Source: a virus. Taken from it: 64,000 nt of DNA. A program made the position numbers and the translations under genes. Below are positions 50,483 to 58,488 of this stretch, in pieces (within the stretch, counting starts at the first letter, position 1; each line of letters begins with the position of its first letter). The notes beneath the pieces were generated by a model. That model saw only the letters and a list, made by a program, of their open reading frames with translations, was not told the origin of the DNA and did not search any database. The stretch lies in the IMG/VR virus record IMGVR_UViG_3300042892_002840, positions 1 through 64,000 of that record; one strand, 5' to 3'.

Positions 50483-52192
50483 TTAGTACTGTATGTAAAT
50501 ATCTCCAGCTACTGGTGTAGCTATTGATGTGTATCCTGTAGCAGATGTGCCATATGCAATCTTATTTGCAATAGATCCATCTGAAGAATTATGGTATCCA
50601 TATTCTTTTGCGTTATCAATTGTTGCATATGTTGTTGATGCCAATAAGGATGTCAGATATAGACTAAAATCAACATCTTCCCAAGAAGAATTTGTTCCGT
50701 CTGTTTTTAGATACTTACCCGCATAACCTAGTTGGTTAGGAAGTGTGGATGGCAGCCCAGATAACGATACGTTAGTAAAATCTATTGATCCAGTAAATAC
50801 TGGGTTATTAGAATTTGCTTTGTCGTCTAAAGCTGTTTGTGTAAGTGTAGATATTGGCTTATCTAGATCTGATGTATTGTCTACATTTGCAAGCTCTACC
50901 ATTGATTTTGTTATCCCAGAAACAGTTCCTGTAAATGAAGGTGATTCAATCGGTGCTTTTAATGTCAAAATTTCTGTAAGTCCTGCTGTGCTTTCTGCTG
51001 ACTGTAATAAGGATGCAATTTCTCCGAGAGTATTTAGTGTTCCTGGAGCAGAATCAACTAATGTATCTATAGCTGCAGTAATTGCAGAGTTTCTGTTTGT
51101 AACCTCTGTAGATATTGCTGATGAAATTTCTGTTGTTACTGCAGATGCTCTTGCAATTGAAGAAGGAATTCTATCTACATTTATTTTAGAAGATGCGTCC
51201 AGGCCTGGGAATCCAAAAGCTGCGTCTCTCTGACCCTCATCAACATACCCATCAAGTGAGTTCTGTAATCCGCTTTGAAGAACATACTTGCTATCTGCAT
51301 CAGATGTGTTAGTATAGTTATTAAATAAGTAAGTTGACAAAGAGTCAATATTGCTATTAACGCTAATTACTGTATCTGTAATTGTTGTATTAAGAGCTTC
51401 TACTGCTCTTGAATTTGTAAAATAAAGATTTTCTGATCCTTCAGCAAGGTCATCAGTTGTTTTGGTTGCAAGACTTATGTCATTTAGCTGTGACTGAACT
51501 GCTGATACTGCTCTAGCATTTGTAAAATACAAATTTGTGCCTTCGGCAACATCTGAAGTTGTTACTGCAGCAATTGCAATGTTTCTATTTGTAATTTCTG
51601 AATTTATAGCATCAGATATAGCTATACTTCTATTTGAAGATTCTTGATCTATAGCGGAATCTGTATATGAATTTGCTGCCGCTGTAGCAGTAGATATAGC
51701 TGTAACATCTTTTAGTTCTGCAGCATTAATTGCATTTAATTGCGCTGCTGCAGCTTTATTTGTAGCATCTGTTGTAGAAATTACAACCGCTTGGCTTTTT
51801 GCAGATTCGATAGCAGCATTGATTTCAACAACTTCCGATGCAATTTCTGAAGCAACTGCTTCAATTGCTCTTTCGTCTGTAAAGTATAGATTTGATCCTT
51901 CAACTAATGTGGTTGTTGAAAGAGCTGCAAAGGCTGCATTAATATCTGCTGTAATAGAAACGGCATCTGGAAGCTGTGAGGATACTAGTTTGCCAGATGA
52001 GTTGAGTGTTGCAACTCCATTTGCCTCGCCAGGCTTAAATGCATAAGATGTAATCTGGTTCCATCTGAGACCATTTCCAATTTTAAACTTAAGTGTATCT
52101 GTCTCAATTCCAATTTCACCACTAAGCAATGTAGGGTTAATTGATTGCCATTGAGCGGCTGTATCTCTTCTAAGTTGAATTCTTACTGTCAT
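50483..52192 (-). CDS. Tail fibre with Mtd-like N-terminal domain
   Basis: A 569-residue fibre paralogous to 42281. I place the start at 52192, because the ATG there begins 'TVRIQLRRDTAAQWQSINP' (same as the paralogue) and has a GGAGGAG site eight bases upstream; an earlier in-frame ATG at 52210 has none. After the N-terminal domain come repeated elements 'EGSNLYFTDERAIEAV' occurring four times, linked by helical segments. The C-terminus (about 490-569) is beta-rich. Likely an elongated trimeric fibre. Confidence 0.75.
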   Translation of the reverse strand: MTVRIQLRRDTAAQWQSINPTLLSGEIGIETDTLKFKIGNGLRWNQITSYAFKPGEANGVATLNSSGKLVSSQLPDAVSITADINAAFAALSTTTLVEGSNLYFTDERAIEAVASEIASEVVEINAAIESAKSQAVVISTTDATNKAAAAQLNAINAAELKDVTAISTATAAANSYTDSAIDQESSNRSIAISDAINSEITNRNIAIAAVTTSDVAEGTNLYFTNARAVSAVQSQLNDISLATKTTDDLAEGSENLYFTNSRAVEALNTTITDTVISVNSNIDSLSTYLFNNYTNTSDADSKYVLQSGLQNSLDGYVDEGQRDAAFGFPGLDASSKINVDRIPSSIARASAVTTEISSAISTEVTNRNSAITAAIDTLVDSAPGTLNTLGEIASLLQSAESTAGLTEILTLKAPIESPSFTGTVSGITKSMVELANVDNTSDLDKPISTLTQTALDDKANSNNPVFTGSIDFTNVSLSGLPSTLPNQLGYAGKYLKTDGTNSSWEDVDFSLYLTSLLASTTYATIDNAKEYGYHNSSDGSIANKIAYGTSATGYTSIATPVAGDIYIQY

Positions 52193-52193
52193 T

Positions 52194-52655
52194 TTATGCT
52201 CCTCCAGCATCTACTATGTTCTCATAGACTGATGATGCGTTTCCAATATCATTAATTGTATCATTATTATCTGGCCAATACAGAGAATCTGGTTGACCAG
52301 CATCAAATAAGGTTAAGCTTTCCCATGTAGGGTCTTGTACTGTACTAGATGGGTCTCCGCCATCTACTCCAACCACTTGTGGCAATGTTATTGCGGGAGA
52401 TGCAACTTCATTGTAATCCGTAAATCTGATTGGGTTCTGAATATCAATGCTGTGTACTTCACCGTCAAATGTGTGTGTGTGTCTATAAAATGGAGTTGGG
52501 TCATTACTTGGTGGTGTTAGCTCAACCCAAACCTCGCCATTATATATGCGTAAGTTTTTGCTTAAAACATTAAAATAGACGTCACCAGACTTAGCGTTAT
52601 CTGGATCTGAAGCCACTGTAAGTAGATTAAGGGCAACTTTCATTTGACGTGACAT
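52194..52655 (-). CDS. Small virion-type protein
   Basis: A 153-residue protein with an N-terminal segment 'AKSGDVYFNVLSKNLRIYNGEVW' that matches the '[22 protein letters not shown]' segment of the next gene upstream, a common element of fibre attachment modules, followed by a His-rich loop and an Asp/Asn-rich region. Probably a fibre adaptor. No further domain recognised. Confidence 0.6.
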   Translation of the reverse strand: MSRQMKVALNLLTVASDPDNAKSGDVYFNVLSKNLRIYNGEVWVELTPPSNDPTPFYRHTHTFDGEVHSIDIQNPIRFTDYNEVASPAITLPQVVGVDGGDPSSTVQDPTWESLTLFDAGQPDSLYWPDNNDTINDIGNASSVYENIVDAGGA

Positions 52656-52657
52656 TT

Positions 52658-53626
52658 TTAGCCTACTACTACTACTTTAAATTCTCCAGCTGATGGTGCG
52701 ACTGCAAAATCAACCTTAATATTATTAGCATCATGTAGCTTAATGTCGGCTTCAACTAGTGCGCCTGTTGCGACATCAAAAACTTGAGCAGTGACATCTA
52801 ATGATCCTAGCTTATGGTTTACTGTGTATGATGTAGCTGATGTGCCAAGCGTCGTTACTGATTTTCTAACAATTGCATGATAATCTGTTCCATTATTTGT
52901 TAATGTCCAGTTATTTGATGTTTCGTTCCATAGAAGCTCTACATCTGCTTCATCTCCACGCTCAACACGAATTCCAGCATCTGTAGTAGGTGTTCCTGTG
53001 AAGTTGGTATTAAGGTTTACCTTATTATCTTCAATGTTAATCTGTGTAGTATTTACAGAGTTAACTGTTCCAATAACATTTAGGTTTCCGCCTACCTGTA
53101 AGTTACCAACAATTTCAACATCATCTGGTAAACCAACTGTGACAGCTGCATTTGAGCCAGAGTTCGGAGATACATCAATTTGGCCTTCTGTACCAACAAT
53201 AGTTGCTACATAGTCTCCAGTTGTCTGTGTTGCCAAATCAATGCTAATATTTGCATCGCTAGCATTTGTGAGTCTACCTTGAGCATCGACTGTAAATGTT
53301 ACTGTCTTTGATGTAGAGCCATATGTTCCTGCAGATACATCTGTGTCTGCTAAATCTATTGTTGTTGTGCCTGTAGAGTCAGAATATGTAGAAACAATTC
53401 CTGTTCCACCTGCTACATATGTACCGATAGCATCTTGAATTACCTCAAGAGAACCAGATGTAGATATCCACTCTGTACCGTTCCAGAAGTACATAACGTT
53501 GTCTTGTGAGTTATAGTAAATCTGACCAGATACTGGATTTGAAGGGGCTGACCCTAAGTTTTGAATTCTAGCATTGAGTAATTCATTTTTATTAAGATCA
53601 ATGCTTACTAAATATTTTTTTGCCAT
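52658..53626 (-). CDS. Fibre-type virion protein
   Basis: A 322-residue beta-rich protein. The opening '[40 protein letters not shown]…WNGTEW' is typical of phage fibre and collar proteins. The central '[24 protein letters not shown]' and '[28 protein letters not shown]' regions look like beta-helical shaft repeats. The last 75 residues fold as a beta domain ('[20 protein letters not shown]…'). Probably a fibre. Confidence 0.7.
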   Translation of the reverse strand: MAKKYLVSIDLNKNELLNARIQNLGSAPSNPVSGQIYYNSQDNVMYFWNGTEWISTSGSLEVIQDAIGTYVAGGTGIVSTYSDSTGTTTIDLADTDVSAGTYGSTSKTVTFTVDAQGRLTNASDANISIDLATQTTGDYVATIVGTEGQIDVSPNSGSNAAVTVGLPDDVEIVGNLQVGGNLNVIGTVNSVNTTQINIEDNKVNLNTNFTGTPTTDAGIRVERGDEADVELLWNETSNNWTLTNNGTDYHAIVRKSVTTLGTSATSYTVNHKLGSLDVTAQVFDVATGALVEADIKLHDANNIKVDFAVAPSAGEFKVVVVG

Positions 53627-53640
53627 TTCTTATCTCCCTT

Positions 53641-54087
53641 TTAAGACAGGTATGCTGTCCCTGAAAATGGTTGTGCCATTGTCAATGTTAATTTATTGTT
53701 ATTGTTATAGTCTATACCTGTTTCAAGTATATCCCCTGCGCTTGATTTAATTGTAACGTTTGGATTAAACCCAAGGTTATGATTTACAACCACTGAATAT
53801 ATTCCATCTACTGGTCCAACTATTTGTGCCATTTCCCAGGAATAAGAAAAGTTTTCTGGAGTAGATGCAAGCAATATTACATTTGCTCCCGCCCAACTTG
53901 AGTCTTCTGGTTTTGGTCCGTAGAAATCTGATGTGGTACTGTTAAAATAAAAATCTCCAGCGAGACCTAGGTTATTTGATGGGGGCACAGTCCCGCTAAG
54001 GATTGTTCGACCTCTTGGACCTTGTGGACCTGGAGAAGATATTATTACCTTGTTTTTAGTTTCTGATACTTTTACTGACTCGGCCAT
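53641..54087 (-). CDS. Small fibre module with short collagen-like start
   Basis: A 148-residue protein with a brief Gly-X-Y segment (GPQGPRG, near residues 19-25) and then 'ILSGTVPPSNNLGLAGDFYFNSTTSDFYGPKP', matching the repeated module in the collagen-like fibre at 31592. Its last 55 residues resemble the C-terminal domain of 52658 ('VVNHNLGFNPNVTIKSSAGD'). It overlaps the next gene by one base. Likely a fibre or adaptor, and a further potential prolyl hydroxylation substrate. Confidence 0.65.
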   Translation of the reverse strand: MAESVKVSETKNKVIISSPGPQGPRGRTILSGTVPPSNNLGLAGDFYFNSTTSDFYGPKPEDSSWAGANVILLASTPENFSYSWEMAQIVGPVDGIYSVVVNHNLGFNPNVTIKSSAGDILETGIDYNNNNKLTLTMAQPFSGTAYLS

Positions 54088-54437
54088 TATATAGTCACCG
54101 ATCTATTAAGAGTCATAAAACCCTCAAGGAGTTTTATTTTGTTCCCATTAGAATCGATAACCATAACATCGTATGATGACTTAGGATAAAAAAGCTTGTT
54201 TGTTTGTGTAGGTGTCATCTTTATATTTAAAACACCTTCTGGACCGTCAATTGTTATACCACCAGACGGGGATGTAAGTGTTACAGCTAGCTTATTGCCA
54301 CCTTTTGTATCACGAACTTGCATCTTTGCAGATGCACCAGTTAGATCAATGGGCGTAGTTTCATCTTCTTCGGTATAAGTAACCTGAAAGCTGAAAGTAG
54401 CATTTTGATCTACTTCAAAGTTTTTTTGTCCTGCCAT
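54087..54437 (-). CDS. Ig-like attachment module of fibre or baseplate
   Basis: A 116-residue protein with the pattern of BppU/Ig-like baseplate N-terminal domains: 'ATFSFQVTYTEEDETTPIDLTGASAKMQVRD' followed by 'GGITIDGPEGVLNIKMTPTQT' and 'YPKSSYDVMVIDSNGNKIKLLEGFMTL'. This pattern is widespread in phage baseplate and fibre connector proteins. It is the first gene of the fibre operon, 22 bases beyond the terminator at 54460-54493. Confidence 0.7.
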   Translation of the reverse strand: MAGQKNFEVDQNATFSFQVTYTEEDETTPIDLTGASAKMQVRDTKGGNKLAVTLTSPSGGITIDGPEGVLNIKMTPTQTNKLFYPKSSYDVMVIDSNGNKIKLLEGFMTLNRSVTI

Positions 54438-54459
54438 TTGCCATAGTCTCCTAAATAGG

Positions 54460-54493
54460 AATACTCCTGTACTAATTTTAGCACAGGAGTATT
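54460..54493 (-). terminator. Hairpin terminator between holin and fibre genes
   Basis: Stem AATACTCCTGT…ACAGGAGTATT (11 bp, loop of about 12). On the minus strand it lies 16 bases after the holin-candidate stop and is followed by CCTATTT, a weak T tail. Probably an intrinsic or partial terminator. Confidence 0.6.
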
Positions 54494-54508
54494 TCTAATC
54501 GACTATAT

Positions 54509-54748
54509 TTAAGCCTTGTTTGTAAAACCGAAGTTTTTGTCGTTCGGATTAAGGGCCTTCAAAATTACTGGCGCTACAGCTGCAATGCCACCCATAATCA
54601 GGTCATTTGGATCTGTATTCCCAGTCATGTAAAGAGCAATTGCTGCTGACAAGAATGCTCGCCCGTAAGTTCCTAATGCTGATAGAATCTGTTCCTGCAT
54701 TGTTACTTTCCCATCTTTGTTTAAATCCGCTTTATCGAATTTAGCCAT
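54509..54748 (-). CDS. Holin candidate with N-terminal EF-hand loop
   Basis: A 79-residue protein. Residues 8-19 are a textbook EF-hand calcium loop (DLNKDGKVTMQE with Asp1, Asn3, Asp5, Gly6, Val8, Glu12 in place). Residues about 24-43 and 48-66 are hydrophobic and could be two membrane spans. The end is polar. Small size, two spans and the location near the lysozyme-like gene suggest a holin, which makes holes for the lysin; the Ca-binding loop is unusual for that role. A hairpin at about 54765-54781 lies just before its ribosome site. Confidence 0.6.
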   Translation of the reverse strand: MAKFDKADLNKDGKVTMQEQILSALGTYGRAFLSAAIALYMTGNTDPNDLIMGGIAAVAPVILKALNPNDKNFGFTNKA

Positions 54749-54814
54749 TTTATCGTCTCCTCGTGGGCGGGTTGCCCATGAATTTTGGTATTACCCAATA
54801 CTATAATTCTACCA

Positions 54815-56749
54815 CTATGCTGAGATATCCACAAGCTCACAATTTCCATCTGAGCTACAAGCAAGTGTAGCTGAAGGAGATGTTCCATCTTCTGTTTCAT
54901 AAAAAGATAGATCTTCCCATCTAATGTTAGTTGGCATCTTTGCAACAAGAGCATCATATTCTTCTTTGCTTACCTCTTGGTATGGAGCCTGCTTATATGT
55001 ATGATCTGAATGCGGAAGGAATGATATTCCAGAAACCTCGTCAAAGTTTTTATAAACCCAAGCTCCAACCTCCATCCATTCATCTTCTTTTACAGAAACT
55101 GTAATTGATGGTTTGTGCTCACACCAAGCACGTTGGTATACAAGCCAAATATTAAGGTGATCAATTGCCGTCAAATCGTTTCTTACAATTGCTCCTTCTG
55201 GTGCCTTAACTGGAAATGAAAAAACATATGTGTCGTTTGGTTTCATAACATCATCTTCTACTGGAATTCCAACTTCCTTTAAAAATGTAGAGATTGGATC
55301 TCCCTTTGAGCCACGAACTGTGCGAATGTAATATGGTGAATGCCATGGGTGCATTCCTGAAGACACTCCTACTAGCTGAGATACTGTTCCAGAAGGCTTT
55401 ACACATGTGATAGCAGCTGATTCGGGGATTCCAATTTTCCCAGATTCTTCTTGATTAATTTCTCTTGCACGATCACGCATTGACATCAAGAATGCCTCTA
55501 ATGCAATAATATCTTGCTTGCCAGACATGAACTTGTGTCCAAACTGTCCAGTTAAAGAAACACCTAGCAACCTTTCTTCTTCTGTATTGTCTTTCCAAAT
55601 TTTGCGAAGGTATTTAAAATCAGTTAGCGTTGACTGCCATGTTCCAAGAATTGTTGCAAGTTCAACTTTACGCTTAATATCTTCTTTTGTATCATTTTCA
55701 CGTAATACGACTTCTGAAAGATTACAAAACTGGTAAGGACGTAAAATAATTTCTGAGCATGGGTTAGTCCCGTAGTGTATATCTGGATCTCTTCTTCCAA
55801 ACTTGGCTGCTTGGGCTTGAGCTGCGGCCACATTGTATATACCTCGTTCTCCTGACTTGGAGTCATATAAAGATTTCCATTCTGCAATAAACTGCTCCAT
55901 CTCTGGTTTGCGTGAGTATGCAACAGAGTTATTTGATAAAGCTCTTTGTGGACTATTTTCCCACCAGTTTCCTGCCTTTGCTTGCGCCATCTCAATATCA
56001 TTAATGTTAGACAAAGAAATCATTGCTGAGCGTCGAACTCCTCCAACTACAACAACTTCGCCAATCTTGCACATGATGTCATGGCACTCAATTGGCTTTA
56101 GGTTTCTTCCTGCTGCATTCTTAAACTTTGCAATAGTAAAATCAAAAAGATTAATAAGTGGTTGTGGTCCAGATGATCTTCCGCCCATTGTCTTTAGACG
56201 TGCACCTGCTGGTCTTACCTTAGAAACATCAATTGCTGGAATATGACCAGTCCATAGGAGGGCAAGTAGCTCACGGTATGCCTTTGCCCAACCTTGCTTT
56301 GAATCCTCTACAACAATTACTGTATCTGACTTTTCAAGTTTTTCTGGGACGGCAGGAAGCTTATTAATATACTTATACTCAACAGAGAATCCAACTCCAG
56401 TTCCACACATCAACACATACATTGTTTCATCAAATGAGCGAGGAGAATCAACTGGTAAAAATGCACAATTGTACCCAGCTACATTATCTCTATCCAATGC
56501 TGCTCCAGATGTCATAACTGATCTCATGGATGGCATAACATTTCGTTCAAAAACAAACTCTTTTAATTCCGCAACTAGCTTTTCATTTGGAATGTAATTA
56601 TGATTTAACTTTAAATGATTAGTCATAAAGTCAAAATATCTATCTACTGTTTCTCCCCATGTTTCTCTACGTCCTTCTGATTCTACCCATTTTGCATATC
56701 TGGATAAAGCAATAAAGTTCTCATATGGATTTTCAATAGTTTGTGACAT
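54815..56749 (-). CDS. nrdJ: Adenosylcobalamin-dependent (class II) ribonucleotide reductase
   Basis: A 644-residue reductase of the monomeric class II type, which makes deoxyribonucleotides from ribonucleotides using adenosylcobalamin. The thiyl Cys332 is in NPCSEI (N-x-C-x-E), with the reducible pair Cys95 (GYNCAFLPV) and Cys343 (QFCNLSEV), and the C-terminal shuttle pair Cys631-x5-Cys637. The P-loop-like 'VKPSGTVSQLVGVSSGMHP' region is present. It is shorter than the Lactobacillus enzyme (739) but has all catalytic residues. It supplies DNA precursors during infection. No cobalamin riboswitch is visible upstream. Confidence 0.92.
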   Translation of the reverse strand: MSQTIENPYENFIALSRYAKWVESEGRRETWGETVDRYFDFMTNHLKLNHNYIPNEKLVAELKEFVFERNVMPSMRSVMTSGAALDRDNVAGYNCAFLPVDSPRSFDETMYVLMCGTGVGFSVEYKYINKLPAVPEKLEKSDTVIVVEDSKQGWAKAYRELLALLWTGHIPAIDVSKVRPAGARLKTMGGRSSGPQPLINLFDFTIAKFKNAAGRNLKPIECHDIMCKIGEVVVVGGVRRSAMISLSNINDIEMAQAKAGNWWENSPQRALSNNSVAYSRKPEMEQFIAEWKSLYDSKSGERGIYNVAAAQAQAAKFGRRDPDIHYGTNPCSEIILRPYQFCNLSEVVLRENDTKEDIKRKVELATILGTWQSTLTDFKYLRKIWKDNTEEERLLGVSLTGQFGHKFMSGKQDIIALEAFLMSMRDRAREINQEESGKIGIPESAAITCVKPSGTVSQLVGVSSGMHPWHSPYYIRTVRGSKGDPISTFLKEVGIPVEDDVMKPNDTYVFSFPVKAPEGAIVRNDLTAIDHLNIWLVYQRAWCEHKPSITVSVKEDEWMEVGAWVYKNFDEVSGISFLPHSDHTYKQAPYQEVSKEEYDALVAKMPTNIRWEDLSFYETEDGTSPSATLACSSDGNCELVDISA

Positions 56750-56889
56750 TTATTATACGACCTGTTCTCCGCCTTGCGGTGTAATTTTTTAGATGAAGTC
56801 CTAGTGTATCAAACTTTTATTTAATGGTCTAGCGTTAAAAAAACATTTTTAATATATCACATTGTGAGATTTACTTTTGGTTGACTGGC

Positions 56890-56919
56890 TTGACACGGGT
56901 TTGCATTTAATGCTATTCT
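56890..56919 (+). promoter_or_regulatory. Promoter of the lysozyme-like gene
   Basis: Plus strand: -35 TTGACA (56890-56895), an 18-base spacer, -10 TATTCT (56914-56919), followed 34 bases later by the AGGAGG site of the lysin gene. The 140 bases before it, up to the RNR gene, hold a small hairpin (CCGCAAGGCGG on the minus strand at 56770-56780) and AT-rich sequence. No clear promoter for the RNR gene is seen there. Confidence 0.6.
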
Positions 56920-56952
56920 TATAGTTCGTTATCTCTATAGGAGGAAATGCCA

Positions 56953-57498
56953 ATGGAGAATATAAAACAGCAGTTTAGCGATTTAGTTCGTGACTGGACG
57001 ATAATAGCAATGGCAACATTGTTTTTATTTTCTGGACCACAAGCAAGTGCTTTGACTGTAGTAGAACCTTTAGTGAAAACTGAAGCCCAATTAAAGCAAG
57101 AAGTCTTAGATAGTTTTAGTAAAGAGATTTACAAGCCATCTGAGATGCTTACAGACGAAGAGTTAGTTTTACTACTTGAATCTGTAGGATTCGAAGGGCT
57201 AGGCCTTAAAAAAGCTTGGTCAATAGCAAAGCGTGAATCTAATGGAAGACCGCTTGCATATAACGGGAATAGGAATACAGGAGATAGTTCTTACGGACTG
57301 TTTCAGATAAACATGATTGGAAATCTTGGTCCCACAAGACTTAAGAAATTTGATCTACAGAGTAACAAGGAGTTATTCGACCCAGTAACAAACGCAGAGA
57401 TAACGTACTATATGACCGAAGGCGGAAGTGATTGGTCGGCTTGGAAGGGTATGACCCCAAGAGCACAGGAATTTTATTTAAAATTTCCGACAAAGTAA
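56953..57498 (+). CDS. Secreted lysozyme-like transglycosylase
   Basis: A 181-residue protein with an N-terminal signal peptide or anchor (hydrophobic 16-29, then PQASA-L, a plausible signal peptidase site) and a lytic transglycosylase/lysozyme-like domain. The catalytic Glu95 is in IAKRESNGRPLAY, followed by the typical GLFQIN at 115-120. I chose Met at 56953 because AGGAGG is 8 bases upstream; the ATG at 56947 is too close. It most likely degrades host peptidoglycan in lysis, perhaps exported by Sec, as in signal-arrest endolysins. The holin candidate is nearby. Confidence 0.85.
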   Translation: MENIKQQFSDLVRDWTIIAMATLFLFSGPQASALTVVEPLVKTEAQLKQEVLDSFSKEIYKPSEMLTDEELVLLLESVGFEGLGLKKAWSIAKRESNGRPLAYNGNRNTGDSSYGLFQINMIGNLGPTRLKKFDLQSNKELFDPVTNAEITYYMTEGGSDWSAWKGMTPRAQEFYLKFPTK

Positions 57499-57508
57499 AG
57501 GAGATGGG

Positions 57509-57724
57509 ATGAGGATACAATATGTATCAACTTACATCTCCATGTCAAAAGATGGATTGGTTGAAAAGCTTTTATGCCCAGTAGACCAATCTTTCCTTTT
57601 TTGTAATCAAGATTTAGAAGATAACATATTCCTATACTGCCTTGAATGCAGTTATAAAAAAGATTTGGGCGTAGCGACTTACGCAAAGCTTGCTTTAGCA
57701 GTAGAAGCACAAAATGTGCGATAA
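57509..57724 (+). CDS. Small zinc-binding protein
   Basis: A 71-residue protein with Cys23, Cys32, Cys44 and Cys47 (pattern C…C…C-x2-C), probably one zinc site. It follows the lysin gene by 10 bases with a good AAAGGAG site. Function unknown; the context is an operon of short genes. Confidence 0.65.
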   Translation: MRIQYVSTYISMSKDGLVEKLLCPVDQSFLFCNQDLEDNIFLYCLECSYKKDLGVATYAKLALAVEAQNVR

Positions 57725-57818
57725 CGAAAATGCGGTTCAAAATGAATCAGAGCCAATTAGGGTTACTGATGCAATGGGTAGAGAGATGTTTTGGTTAGAT
57801 GCAGGAAGACCAGACTAA
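57714..57818 (+). CDS. 34-residue hypothetical protein
   Basis: Short frame beginning at 57714, overlapping the end of the zinc-binding gene by 11 bases and the next gene by 20. It has an acidic start and 'VTDAMGREMFWLDAGRPD', a motif that looks conserved by its Trp and Gly-rich turn, but I recognise no family. The ribosome site is weak. It is retained because the frame fills the gap between two coupled genes, but the call is uncertain. Confidence 0.4.
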   Translation: MCDNENAVQNESEPIRVTDAMGREMFWLDAGRPD

Positions 57819-58014
57819 AGAAGACCAGGTAGAAAACAACTTGGAAGATAATTTGCCTATGGTAAATTATATTATGATGCACAGAGTGTACGACATGCTA
57901 ACGCTTATAGCCAATAAGGTAGTTGGCAACGAAGACACTCAAAAAATGATAGACTATCATGATCAGGGGTATTTATTAGGACCTGCCCCTTCATTTCAAC
58001 CTAGTGAGGAATAA
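57799..58014 (+). CDS. Hypothetical 71-residue acidic protein
   Basis: Acidic Gln/Asn-rich N-terminus (1-18), then a helix 'MVNYIMMHRVYDMLTLIANKV' that may be membrane-associated or a coiled coil, and a Pro-rich tail. It overlaps the previous frame and is followed by 2 bases to the next gene. No family recognised. Confidence 0.5.
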   Translation: MQEDQTKEDQVENNLEDNLPMVNYIMMHRVYDMLTLIANKVVGNEDTQKMIDYHDQGYLLGPAPSFQPSEE

Positions 58015-58016
58015 AT

Positions 58017-58205
58017 ATGGAAAAAGAAAAAGTAGTACTACTAATGCTAGAAAAATTGAACAACGATACACGATTTGCTGGAGTTTCTAGCGGTGCAGAT
58101 ATTGCAGATGTAGAACAGCAGATTATCAAGAACCAGCCATTCTTGCAATGGCAAATGGGAAACATGTACGACCTTCTTCTTGAAAAAGGCGTAATTAAAC
58201 CTTGA
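58017..58205 (+). CDS. Hypothetical 62-residue protein
   Basis: A small protein with two predicted helices and a GAGGAA site just before its ATG. 'LQWQMGNMYDLLLEKGVIKP' ends it. It is the last gene of the operon; the next promoter overlaps its stop. Function unknown. Confidence 0.55.
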   Translation: MEKEKVVLLMLEKLNNDTRFAGVSSGADIADVEQQIIKNQPFLQWQMGNMYDLLLEKGVIKP

Positions 58206-58230
58206 CATTGTATTTATAATACCTTATACT
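58202..58230 (+). promoter_or_regulatory. Consensus promoter overlapping the stop of the 58017 gene
   Basis: Plus strand: -35 TTGACA (58202-58207), a 17-base spacer and -10 TATACT (58225-58230). It is among the best promoter matches in the window. It is followed only about 30 bases later by a terminator hairpin. Confidence 0.7.
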
Positions 58231-58236
58231 TTTAAG

Positions 58237-58308
58237 GTGTTGGTCGAGTTTTGCTCCCAGTACATAAAGCCCTATTCGGATCCGCCTCTGAATGGGGCTT
58301 TATTATTT
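58237..58308 (+). ncRNA. Possible small RNA of about 70 bases
   Basis: Transcription from the promoter at 58202-58230 would start near 58237 and meet the terminator at 58266-58301, giving a transcript of about 70 bases. No coding sequence with a ribosome site lies in it. It could be a regulatory RNA or just an attenuated leader. This is inferred from signals only. Confidence 0.35.
58266..58301 (+). terminator. Intrinsic terminator
   Basis: Stem AAAGCCC-TATTC paired with GAATG-GGGCTTT around a short loop, followed by TTATTATTT on the plus strand. It ends both the short-gene operon and the putative small RNA. Confidence 0.7.
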
Positions 58309-58311
58309 AGG

Positions 58312-58320
58312 TGGTATAAT
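58312..58320 (+). promoter_or_regulatory. Extended -10 promoter for a leaderless gene
   Basis: TGGTATAAT (extended -10) at 58312-58320 stands 9 bases before the ATG of the next gene, so the transcript should start at or very near the start codon. No ribosome site precedes that ATG. Leaderless translation is common in actinobacteria; here it is an inference. Confidence 0.45.
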
Positions 58321-58329
58321 TATAATACT

Positions 58330-58488
58330 ATGACAAGAGACCATTTTGCAAAGGCAAATAGGAATTCTAGATATCAAAGTAGCTTCTATAAAAACAGCGA
58401 ATCTAGAGAGGCTAAGGCTGAGCAAAATATAGAAAATTTTTTATCTAAAATGATAAATAAGACTAAAAGAATATTTGGTAGAAAATAA
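58330..58488 (+). CDS. 52-residue basic protein, possibly leaderless
   Basis: A basic Asn/Ser/Arg-rich protein starting at the ATG at 58330. A longer reading to a GTG at 58237 would run through the terminator hairpin and is not preferred. The next gene, an oxygenase, begins at the same base where this one ends, so they are coupled. Its charge would suit binding to nucleic acid or to the oxygenase. Function unknown. Confidence 0.5.
   Translation: MTRDHFAKANRNSRYQSSFYKNSESREAKAEQNIENFLSKMINKTKRIFGRK

Noticed and set aside
56750-56946. Cobalamin riboswitch upstream of the B12-dependent reductase
   Set aside because: Only about 200 bases separate it from the divergent lysin gene and they include the lysin promoter. 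I see no B12 box or long paired structure, only a small CCGCAAGGCGG hairpin.
58237-58329. A tRNA or an N-terminal extension of the 52-residue protein
   Set aside because: No cloverleaf can be formed, and an extension from a GTG at 58237 would have to read through a clear intrinsic terminator.
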